Below, piece after piece: positions 24,937 to 34,974 of a stretch of 64,000 nt of DNA. Position numbers and translations under genes: made by a program. The DNA comes from Flammula alnicola. Taxonomy: Eukaryota; Basidiomycota; Agaricomycetes; Agaricales; Strophariaceae. The first letter of the stretch is position 1; each line of letters begins with the position of its first letter. Below the pieces are notes generated by a model, which worked only from the letters and a program-made list of their open reading frames with translations, did no database searches and was not told the origin of the DNA. The stretch lies in the NCBI GenBank assembly GCA_015499995.1, contig JADNRV010000063.1, positions 186,001-250,000 on the forward strand. The letters are read 5' to 3'.

Positions 24937-25929
24937 GACTAGAATAATCGATCTGGTGAGGTGGAGGCTAGAGCTTTCGCAAAGGGACTCATTTTATAGA
25001 CGCGGTGTCGAGAAGCATTCCATCTTTGAGAAGGCCGTAAAATGATAATTATCGACCAGCCGTGAGATAGCCACACCCTCAGACAGGCTAAGGTCAGCGT
25101 ACCATGCGATCATTGAACATAAGATGGTACTATTATGTCCAGAGTAGACAGTTATGGTGGATTGCCAAGTATCTGTTGCAAAATATCTCGATGCATGTGA
25201 GTTCACCCGGGAGGTGCCAACGCAGTACTAAAGCTGATCAGAGGATCTGATGGAACGTTCAATCTTTGTGTTGCTTGAGAACGAAAGGCTTAACATGATA
25301 CAGTGATACATAGAGCTAAAAGGATGTCTCGATAGAGCCTGATTAGAAAAGGCTCATATACCGGTCTAGCAGCGCCCACAGCGCCCATAGTAGCCGCCAG
25401 TTCGATCATTCAGTACGTATGGGCAGGGGGATCAATCGAGAACCAAAGTGAACCCGAGCACATAGAAGTTAGAACCGTGCAATGGAGAGGCAGAGGGATC
25501 GTGATATCGAGATGCACAATCATGATAGCTCCCAGATAGTTCCAGCACAAAGAATGGAAGCAAACGCTGACTTCAGCAAAAGGTCGCGGTTTTTGGGAGG
25601 TAAGTTCGGCGAATACTCGAACCGCGAACCTGAATCGCGAACCTCGACCGGTAAATCCGAACCTCGAACCTCGGATATAATAATATCATAAATTGCGAAC
25701 CTTGGATGATATATTTATCCCTGATTTATCCTAATCACAACTTCAGAATCACTACCAAATGATTATCACATAGTTCTTCGCACGATCAATTACATAAATA
25801 ACACTTGTCATCTCACGAGACTGAGATTGCATCTACAGAACCAAAGGCCGTCAAGCCGCGCGCAAGCCACAACCTTCGAAGTTCGAATGGGAATGATTTA
25901 AAGGTGGAGACCGTTAACATGCCCGAACC
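24937..25929. other. Intergenic between divergent P450 2 and GMC genes, with CGAACC repeats
   Basis: About 1 kb that must hold both promoters. At 25605-25700 CGAACCT and related 7-mers recur at short intervals (CGAACCGCGAACC, CGAACCTCG, GCGAACCTTGGA), similar to the block near 9215-9325. No gene was seen. Confidence 0.45.
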
Positions 25930-27966
25930 ATGTCTCCCTTCAGCACCCCTTACCCGATAACTGAGCTCGATGCTGCCAGCGTCGACGGATCTGCTGAGCA
26001 AGGACAGTATGATTATATTATTGTTGGCGGTGAGCTCTTTGCATATTCTGAGGCACCGACGGTGGGCTCTGAACCTGGTGCGAATTTTTGCAGGTGGAAC
26101 AGCCGGATGCGTCCTAGCCAATCGTCTCAGTGAAAATCCCAGCGTAAGAGTACTTCTCCTGGAACGAGGAAATGCTCGCCTCGGTTGGGCGACTCGGGTG
26201 CCACTCCTTTCAACGAACTTCATGGGGGACGAAAATGCCGCCTACAAATGGCCAGCTGCACCTGGGATGAATCTCACCGGCAATCGCAGCTTGAACATGG
26301 TGACCGGAAAAGGTCTTGGTGGTGGTTCGGCGATCAACAGTATGCAATACACTCGAGGGTATCCCCTAGAATACAATTTATGGAGCGACAATGGCCGCAA
26401 GGGATGGAGTTTCAACGAAGTCGAGGGCTACTTCAAGAAATCCGAGAAGTTTGTAAGCACTCCGGAACGAAAACACCACGGCACAAACGGTGCGTGGATA
26501 TCTTAACTTCCTCACTGTACAAACCGTCGACTCACTGTCCTCGTAGGAGAATGGATTGTACGTGACATGGGCGACCTCTACTTTCCCACTGCCCACGCGT
26601 AATTATATTTTCTATCGTTTGAGGATATCGCGTCTTGACTCTTCACTTCTAGCTGCGCAGACGCTTGTGTTAGTCTTGGTGTGCCGTACACCGATGATAT
26701 CAATGACCCAAACGCCCCACTCAATGTTTGCGGGAAGTTTGATTGCACGATAGACCTCGGTGGTCGTCGTAGTTCGACCTTCAGCGCATTCCTGCCTCAG
26801 GCGCTTGCCTCGGAGAGGAAGTCTCATCTACACATTTGCACAGGAGCGGCGGTATCGGCTTTGGATATCGAAGAGGATGCAAACACTTACAAGTCGTCAA
26901 AGGGGTTAGCTTTCAGGCAGCCACAGGAGCGGACGGGAAGATCTACCACGCACGAGCTCGTCGCGAAGTAATCTTGTGTGCTGGCCCTATTGCGACTCCC
27001 CAGATCTTGCTCTTAAGGTGTGGACCGTTCAATCGACATTCATTGCATGCTCACTCCTTATCAGTGGCATCGGCCCCTCCAACAAAGTCAAGAAACCTCT
27101 GAAGAAGGAGCTGCCCGGTGTCGGCGAGAATCTGGTAAATCTGCTCCATTCAGTCAAAAATACATTCATTGATCAACCAAATATCTTACAGCAAGACCAT
27201 TTGGGAATGGGGATCATGTACAACGTACCACAGCCGAGTCGCTTCACATCGTTCAGAAGAGTCGCTTGAGAGCCATCGTCGAGCTTTTCCGCTACATTGC
27301 CTTTGGCGAAGGTCTCTTCCTCGCACCCGTGACCCAGCTCTCGATTCTCGTCAACTCGGGTTGCATCGACGATTCAGGACACATCATTCCCTCAAAGCCC
27401 ACAGATCCTATTAGACTCCCCGATCTTGAGCTCCTTCCCATTCACTTCAACTACAGCGACCCTCCCATCCCATTCGAAGCCGGTGTTTTCTCTCTTAAAG
27501 TCGGCCTCATGCGCCCGCCTCCCGCGGCTCAGTTTCTCTCGCCTCAGAGAACCCCCTTGATCGACCGGCGTGCGATCTCGCTTTCCTCAGCGACCCGGCC
27601 GACTTCGCCGTCATGCGGAAGGCGTCAAGTTGCCAAGAGGATTGGGGAGAAGATGCGGGAGCGGGGCATGACTTGAAGGATCTATACATGCCAGATAGCG
27701 AGTCGGATGCGGATCTGGATGCGTTCGTCAGCAAAACAGCAAGGACCACCTACCATTATGGCTGTACATGTCGTATGGCACCGGAGAACGATCCCCGTCC
27801 TGGCGTCGTCGACGACGAGCTTCGTGTCCATGGGATTCAGAACCTGCGGATCGCGGATTCCAGTATCATCCCTGACATGATTTCTGCTCATTTACAGGCG
27901 CCAGCGGTGATGATTGCGGAGAAGTGTGCAGACTTGATCAAGGCGAACCCGTCGTCGCACCTCTGA
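25930..27966 (+). CDS. GMC family FAD oxidoreductase (choline dehydrogenase/alcohol oxidase-like), multiple frame breaks
   Basis: After an N-terminal YDYIIVGG, an intron (GTGAGC...TTTGCAG) leads to GTAGCVLANRLSENP, together the GMC dinucleotide-binding motif. VTGKGLGGGSAINSMQY is the GMC signature 1. ILCAGPIATPQILLL and SGIGPSNKVKK form signature 2, split by an intron. The C-terminal domain has YHYGCTCRM (catalytic His) and SSIIPDMISAHLQAPAVMI with the second His. Oxidation of an alcohol with flavin is expected. No signal peptide is evident. About six single-base losses break the frame (near 26887, 27245, 27510, 27622, 27633 and 27665), yet the protein pattern on both sides of each is well preserved, which argues against an old pseudogene. 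Confidence 0.8.
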
Positions 27967-29379
27967 GGCTGAATTGCTGCTCAACGTTGCTCCGCTTCGT
28001 GGACACTCCCCGCCGACTCATTCGTTATTACCTTTGCCCGCATCGTTCCATATCTTGTAATTTATGGCTCTGGTGTCATGTCTGGACAAATCCCAAAATA
28101 TTTCCTGTTTTTCATACTAAGGTGTAGCGGTATTTTTAGCGTTCTACTTTGTATTAGTGATAAAACTGAGCAATTCCCAGAAATGACATCTGTTAGCCAA
28201 CTTTTTCGCCTGCCAAATTCCCTCGTTGCTCATTGTTGGGATTTTTCTTGCATGCGGCGCTGACTTACTTCTTGCATACTCAATAAGTTTCATTGCATGT
28301 TATGCGGAGAGGTAAAATATGGTAATAAAACTTCTCTAGTATACAACTGGTATATGTGCGCTACACTTTCCAAGCAAAGACTGTGAGGGGCATACAATAC
28401 CCTATATTCCAAGGCGTGGATAAAAGGATTGTAGATGAATAACAGAGAAATAAACATGAGTCTTGTTTCGAGACTACAGTAAGCTCAGGTTCTTAATAGT
28501 TAGTATCCATGCCCGAAATTTCCATTCTAGCCTACCGCCCAACTACCGTCTGAGTCCAGTGCTCTCATAACATTCCGTCATGCACATGACACACTTTGAT
28601 ACCACCATCCTGAAAGGTTAGTAGTCATAATAAACTTGCTGTATCTCAAATCTCCTATGAGTTGACTGTCTAAGCCTGCAATGCACCAGGATCTGTACCA
28701 CTCAAAGTCTAATGTATTCCTATTTGGGTACCGCGGAGTGGACTTGTGAGGAAATCTACCCAATAAGTATAAGGGAAAGTGCCTGCAGTGCCGCAGGGCG
28801 AGAATTCCCCTTGACGGCCAGATCTCAGAAAGGAGATGTCTGCCTAAGGTCGCTCTTAAATGTTTAAATAATCATTCGATCCTGTCGTTTTTGTTCATCT
28901 TTACGACGACCTTGTATGGCGCTTATCCTATTTTGGCATCCGAACAAAATGGTGGTGACGATCGAGGGTTGATTGCTCGCTGCGCTCGCAATCATTCTCT
29001 AAGGGCTGGAGGCCCGGACAAACAAAGCCAAACTTTCCGATGCAAAAAGTGACCCCATTTCAGCCCATGTTGCGTGCATTATATCTCAATCGTTATTGCC
29101 CTCTTCCTTTGAAATCTTGGGATTGGATAGGTTTTCATGTATTGTATCAACGTATCCTAAAAATTCTAGGATTTTCGTCTTTCTTTCGTGTTCAGAGGCC
29201 ACAAAATTCAGTGTCACACGCTATTAGGATGGCGAAGCGAGCGCCCCGCAGGTCTGCGGATACGTAATTACATAACGACTGTTGATCCTGACCTATATAC
29301 CCGCTATAAGCCTGACTGAACAGCGAGGGCCTTCGCGGACGAAATCTTGCGCCCTCGGGAACATTGGGCACAGCGACCA
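27967..29379. other. Intergenic, no gene recognised
   Basis: About 1.4 kb, AT-rich, with only short frames. Confidence 0.45.
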
Positions 29380-29441
29380 CACATATCTCCCGACTCGCCT
29401 CGAGAACATCTCAGATTTCAACCCCCTCTCCACTTCCCTCA

Positions 29442-30449
29442 ATGCTGGAGCTCTACGACTCCAGCCCTTACTCCTTACCATCACAAGAGATACGCCTGAA
29501 ATCCGCTTGCGCTCTATCCAACGCACACATCAAATGTTTGGTGTGGGGACAAGATGCACTTGCGTTCATCCATTTTATTCCTGCCAACCTCTTTGCTCTT
29601 CATCTGGTCGTCGCAGATCAGGACCTTCAATTAGCTTCCACCGAAATCATCGAATCTCTGCCGTATAAACTTTTCACCGGCATCGATAATCGTTATGTGG
29701 AATTCATTTTTTCGACTCAAACCAGTCGAGAACTTCCCGCACTCGCGCACCTCGAGCTGACAACTCCCCACGACAAACGCGACGTTGACGACCCAGAGAT
29801 GATTTTCATCCATCCTCAGTCGCAATTTTATCTCGATGTTCACGACAACAGCCGCTCGGTATCGCTTCCACCTTTTCCCGACACCATTCGATTCCCAACA
29901 CGAACCGCATTTCTTGACTCATGATTGCGACATACTTGGACCCTCCTACTGGCCGGGTACATACCAAGATGAGGGGGATGTTGACAACCTGGATTTCGTA
30001 CTTTTTTGTTTACACCCTGCGAATAAACCCTCGGTACTCCCAACGGCCATCTCGAACCAGAACGAGCGGAGGTGTTACGGAGTCTCAGGCCAGAAAATCA
30101 GCCGTACTTTGACGCCTTCGCACGAGATCAATCTTGCAACGCGATAGAGCATGCAATGCGCCGTAAGGAGATACTCGAGAAGCTTGGGTGCGCTATTTGG
30201 CTTTTCTATTTGCTCCGAAGTCCAAACCGTCTGATTCCATGCGTGTTTATTAGAAAGTATGAAGAGGCACGACGTCCGCTTCCCCTACCTCCCCCCGGAA
30301 ATCCTACACTTCGGTCAGTCTTATCTGAATCTTCAAGGTACTGCTCGACTGAGTTGAACGATGCCAGGGCTAAACATGCCGCAAATCGTGCCAATGAGCT
30401 CGCAAATCAAAAGTATTTTGGTCAATCGTACATTTTAGCCCCTCAGTAA
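29442..30449 (+). CDS. Conserved hypothetical protein, duplicated copy 1 (frame-broken)
   Basis: ATG at 29442 opens MLELYDSSPYSLPSQEIRLK, followed by HIKCLVWGQDALAFIHF, LVVADQDLQLASTEIIESL and a long conserved middle. A stop after RTAFLDS results from one base fewer than copy 2 (GACTCATGA against GACTCGATGA). The C-terminal part continues in other frames to LANQKYFGQSYILAPQ at 30449. The VWGxDAL pattern with following beta-strand-like segments recalls a large family of uncharacterised Agaricomycete proteins with a possible nucleotidyltransferase-like fold, but I see no metal-binding motif and cannot assign a function. It is possibly intronless, about 335 residues if rejoined. Confidence 0.5.
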
Positions 30450-30747
30450 TCCTTAATCCTATTCTGCAGGCGCCCGTACTCGATGTCGGCTTTTAGAGGG
30501 GCAAGGCCCAACATCGCTAGATTCATTCGACTCATACGGTGATCCGGCTATTGCCAGAGCGCTCTGGTTGAATGCCATACTAGGGCTTTCGACAAGAAGG
30601 TTGACGAAATGGTGTAATTCATTAGTGTCAGCAACGAGCAGCCTGATCAGCACGCGATGCAATCAATTCTCCTCATGATCACCACCTTCCAATTGAAGTT
30701 ACGAATCTACGTATGTTCTTTACCGTGTATTGCGCCGCGCTGATAAC

Positions 30748-31160
30748 ATGGACATCCTAGCCTCTATTCCCGCAGATCTCAGCGACGTGATAATCGATTG
30801 CCTCCATGACGATATACCAACTTTGCCTGCATGCAGTCTTGTTTGCAAGAACCTGCAAACACTGGCTTTATTCCTCTCGCTTTCATCTTTTCTCTTGCGT
30901 TCAACTCGATTCTTTCGGTACTGATGACGCATTTGACGTAAATTTTGCCCCTCAATCTACGCTTCCATTCTACATTCGCCAACTGAAAAATCAATATCGT
31001 ACGCGCTGAACTTGCGAACGAAGCACTCGCCAGCCTTCCACATCTGGGTGTACATGTGTCGCTCGCTTTGCGAGGTATCCAATCCTGTGATAGCCTGAGC
31101 ACCGGTGCCAACGGGAATTTGCATTCCCTTTGTCGAAACCTCACGACCCCCAGTTAGATT
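30748..31160 (+). pseudogene. F-box protein relic
   Basis: ATG at 30748 gives MDILASIPADLSDVIID, then PTLPACSLVCKN, a typical fungal F-box (L/I-P-x-[ED]-L...I-x-x-L...L...CSLVCKxW). Downstream another frame reads LASLPHLGVHVSLALRG, like the leucine-rich body of such proteins. Frame changes and early stops break it. It lies within the ~780 bases found only in duplication copy 1. An F-box protein would recruit substrates to an SCF ubiquitin ligase. This copy looks non-functional. Confidence 0.5.
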
Positions 31161-32000
31161 GGATTGTCGTAAGCATCATGCCGTTCAACTTGTCCTGACT
31201 CCTGCGTGAAACGGCCTATCAACTTTTTCTTTTCTTTTTATCACTTCACACACTGAACCTCACGGGGTTCTGTCGCTGTGACATAGAACCACTCCCAACG
31301 TACATCCATGCGTTAGGTCCATCCTGAGAAAACCTTGGACTTCCTACAGGCTTCCATGGATCGGCGCCCAAATATTCCAAGGTACGTTAAATTTTACTAG
31401 ACATTTAACGATGCCTGACTCCTAGACATGCTCAGCACAGAGCTTGACCGCGGGAACAACATGTCTCTCCGGACGAGCTTATTCCCTTTGACCTCCCGGC
31501 TCTCGGTGAACTCTCTACTGAGTTTACTTCAAGATGTACGGACAGGTCATTCGCGGCAGGGCGCATGCATCGATTTGCCTATCGCTTCGGGGCCTGGACG
31601 CCGAGGGGCGCTTTGGTTTAAGTTTTTTTGCACATCCGTTTGCACAATAGGTTTTGCATTCTTCGTTTACTATGGTATATGAATACGAAGCCAACATTTC
31701 ATGATTAAAATACGCCTAGCTACCCAACCCAGACGATCATATTTACACATATCGGGGCGTTACTTTGAGCTTTGCGCAGACGCTGGCAAGATAAGATAAG
31801 ATGATTTAGCTTGGCCAGAAGGCTATTGTTCAAATCCAACAACATCGATGTTGAGTTTCATTGCCAAGAAACACAAAAGAACTAAGAATATAGCTGGTTT
31901 GGTTGAGCAAACAATGAGACCATCCGAGATGGCGGCAGCAACTAATATGTGTGCCATTAAAGCGAGCATGAAAGATACAACTTGAGACGACGCTACCACT

Positions 32001-33485
32001 CTACATTCGCAACAGCTTAACAGGAACTGTCCGCATCTTCTCCGACCTCCGGGTCGAGGGCACCAAATAACCTCCTATGCTCGAAATCAAATTGAGCCGT
32101 TGGGAAGGATCGATGTCAGCGTTCTTCGAACTTGTGGACGATGAACGTTGATGGGTGGATTGCTTTGTAAGCGATGTTGGCTTGGAAGACGAGAAAGAAG
32201 GTGTAGCTGCACTGATGACTTGGATGATCTCCTGCGTCTCGACACTGTGTATCTCGATTGTGTCGTTCGGAAGCAAGGATGTGATATATGGATAGTCAAG
32301 ACCTGAAACAGATCGTCAGCAAACAGACGGTCGGTAGGAAAACGAGAAATGATGAACGTATAACCTCGGGGTGGCTTGACCACTAGAGAGTGCCTCTTAC
32401 AGGATCTCCGTCTCTTGTTATACAGTCCCAATGTACTCGCTCCCGTCCATGAGAGGATCAAGAACATGATTTGACTGATCACGGTGATCGATGGCTTGAC
32501 CACGAACGGCGCTGGCTCAAATGCTTGTGACAGAGGAATGACTTGGAAGAGCGAGGAGGCTTCGAGGTCGAGTATGCTGTGATATAGCTTATCGGCTATA
32601 CATAGCGCTTTGCCTGTCCGTCGCGCAAGTGTGATTGTTGGACTTCCTTGTGGAAGGGGTATCTCCTGCATAGACTGTTAGAGCATGGACCTATGCGGTG
32701 CTTTGGAACAGACCTTGTGATATACGAGACGATCCTTCATCGTATACAGCGCGATGGAACTCCGCTTAACCACACAAATCTCGACAGGTTCGACTGGAAG
32801 GGGGATTCCGGATGCAGAGAGCTGCGGCACGAGACGCTTCAGGTGCTGGTCGTCCACGGTAAACGTTACAACATGTCGAACGGGTTTGATGGGGATTGGA
32901 TCGAGTGATGGAATTGTGTAAAAGTGGATTTGATGGTCTGGGAGGCCATAGTGAGCACATGAACAAGGTTGGATTCAGGAAGGAGGGAATGTACGGAAGT
33001 ACGAGAGAGCACCAGCGCCCGCGAAAGACTGGGTATGAGAACGATTTCGTCGATTGGTTTATCGCCTGGCATTTTCTGCCTCGAGATAACAGTGTATGAT
33101 TCAAGCTGAACGAAGTTTTTATTAGTGATGTCGGTTACATGTTCGAAGAGTCAGATATCACACCTTGTTGGGGTCATCTGCTTGCAACGCAAAGCGTATG
33201 ATTCTCCGTTGGAACACCCGGCATAAATTTCGGATCCTGTTGCAGATATTCCTTCAGCCCCTCGTAACAACTGAAACGATACGGTACCAACCTAACGCTT
33301 GAGCACATCGAACCTGAACTTTTCCAGATGGACTTGAAGCAGAACTCTCGTAGACTGATATAGTTTAGGATCTGATAGCACGAAAAGAGAAGGATATGCT
33401 TACCATATGGTTCAATGACATCAGGAATCAAGCGCTGCAGTTGAAAAGGAGGCACGTCGCCCGGGTTTTGAGGCGCGTATGTCAT
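32001..33485 (-). pseudogene. Truncated CNH-domain protein, VPS39/TGFBRAP1-like N-terminal fragment
   Basis: The ATG at 33485 opens PPFQLQRLIPDVIEPYG. Exons then give YAGCSNGE, IRFALQADDPNK, LESYTVISRQKMPGDKP, GSPTITLARRTGKALCIAD and SITVISQIMFLILSWTG, followed by LDYPYITSLLPNDTIEIHS and ISSIGGYLVPSTRRSEKMR. This order is that of the N-terminal citron-homology (CNH) domain of fungal VPS39/TGFBRAP1 homologues, tethering factors for vacuolar and endosomal fusion. The frame ends at 32001 after the CNH domain. The other ~700-900 residues are missing, because unrelated duplicated sequence follows. There are also internal frame breaks near 33199 and 32420. I read it as a truncated duplicate, with a full gene expected elsewhere. 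Confidence 0.6.
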
Positions 33486-33810
33486 GAATGCGTGGTTAAC
33501 CGCAGAAAAGAGCTCTATAGGTTTCGATACGTAGCAACTGTTTTCAAGTGCCAGAAGCCAGAGAAAGCAGCAGAGTTGAGTTGCGGTGAAGGTTCGTGAA
33601 CGTGCTGTAGTGGATCCCTAAGTAGTCACTGCGGAGCTCGAAATATCCACTTGAACCACAACTCAACCTCAAACGTGAAATGAGTATTGCACATAGTCAT
33701 GCAATAGTGAAAGCGATATGCACCGTCACCGTAGCTCGCACTCTTTCTTGAGACCTGCCTAGATCTTAACTTCAAATTCCGTCATTTAGAGCCTTCGTAG
33801 GATTTCATCC

Positions 33811-34432
33811 TTGTTAGGGCTGGTACTACACCTCGCAATATCAGACACAGAACATTCGATTTCCCGTGGTCGTGAAACTTTCGTACGTTTTCTCCTTCCA
33901 TATCTCGTTGTCGTCGCTCATATTCTTTTCGAAATTTCTTTCTTTCTTTCAGCAGTCCACAGGATGAAGAGGAATTGGCAACGTCCGCTAGGCCTCTCTG
34001 TCACGCGACGCCCGACCCAGCTTCGGCCCAGACGATTTCTCCGTCACCCGTCGCAGAGAACTCGTGGCCAATGCCAACTACACAGGTATGTCATTGCTGC
34101 GCTCTAGGTCTTCACGGATTCGTGGCAGAGATGGCAATATCATACCAGGCGGCGCCAGTGTCGCGGAATCCATGGACGATGAGGAGCGTAGGAAACACAT
34201 CCACCACACCACCGGATCGTGCGTCTTTTCTTAATACATATCAGGTCCACGTTCTGAAGTTCGTTTTACAGATACAAACACTCCGCCGGTGGTGGCGGCG
34301 GTGCGAACAGCAGCTCTACTCACGCGCGTGCTGTTCAGCATCATTCCCATCACACGGCCAAGTTCGAGTCGACTGGGCGCGGCGGGGTGGGCAACATCGT
34401 ATACGAAAGGTCGTTTCGTCGCCATAGGACAT
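33811..34432 (+). CDS. PAR/DUF3602-like protein (partial, frame-broken)
   Basis: One frame reads HSISRGRETF before a GTACGT intron, then SPQDEEELATSARP. Shifted by one base come SLSRDARPSFGPDDFSVTRR and ELVANANYTG, and after a spacer RGRDGNIIPGGASVAES and DEERRKHIHHTTGS. An intron ending in TTTTACAG leads to YKHSAGGGGGANSSS and the motif STGRGGVGNI, ending at 34432. SRGRE, GPDDFS-TR and TGRGGxGNI are hallmarks of fungal DUF3602 (PAR) proteins, small disordered proteins of which yeast Par32 regulates ammonium transport. No ATG could be fixed. The true start is upstream or lost, and one base seems missing near 33992. Confidence 0.5.
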
Positions 34433-34974
34433 AACGTCGCTCTCCCCTACTCTTGCCTCTCTACCGTCTCCTTCCTATCCTTATCTCTGTATTCAAATTG
34501 GCAGTCGTCTAAGGTGCATTTCAGGGTGATAATGATATCTCTCTGCCCTTTACTTATCTCAAATCCGTTAGCCTACGAATTCTAACGTCGAAGACGCTCG
34601 CCCGCACATTTCTCCGAATCATTACAGGCATTATTTCGTGAGATATTCTTGTCAAGTCCATCAAGTATCAGTAATCGTTAACGCGGGGTGATCAGAGACG
34701 GCATTCCGGGGTTCTCGTCACCGTGCTGTACGTTCTCATTTGTCGCCTTGAGTTCATTCTCATCACCGAGTACTTGCACCTGTAGATTATGGACCGGATT
34801 CTTGGACGCGATACCCAAGCGATACTCAAAGAAGCATAGATATCCGATACTATATTCACAGCGCTATATACACCCTAATGTACCCTAGCCCAACTTGTCC
34901 TACTTTCCACAACCATATGCATCAAATCCTACTCTACCCTATGCTAGTGATTGAAAATAATAGTTGCCGATAAC
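34433..34974. other. Intergenic, no gene recognised
   Basis: 3' flanks of two convergent genes. Nothing further seen. Confidence 0.4.

Larger units (their letters stand above)
29380..31765 (+). repeat. Segmental duplication, copy 1 (direct repeat of 39715-41275)
   Basis: 29380-30680 matches 39715-40950 and 31470-31765 matches 40960-41275, both at high identity and in the same orientation. Copy 1 holds about 780 extra bases (30690-31470), including F-box relics. Copy 2 has about 34 bases near 41010-41045 that copy 1 lacks. Many remaining differences are one-base changes in run length. Confidence 0.85.

Noticed and set aside
27240..27270. A 32-base intron in the GMC gene instead of a frame break
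   Set aside because: It has GT and AG ends but is much shorter than the other introns in the window; a lost base fits the general pattern better.
31805..31845. tRNA-like TTTAGCTTGGCC followed by GTTCAAATCC
   Set aside because: The two boxes are too close together and no cloverleaf can be drawn.
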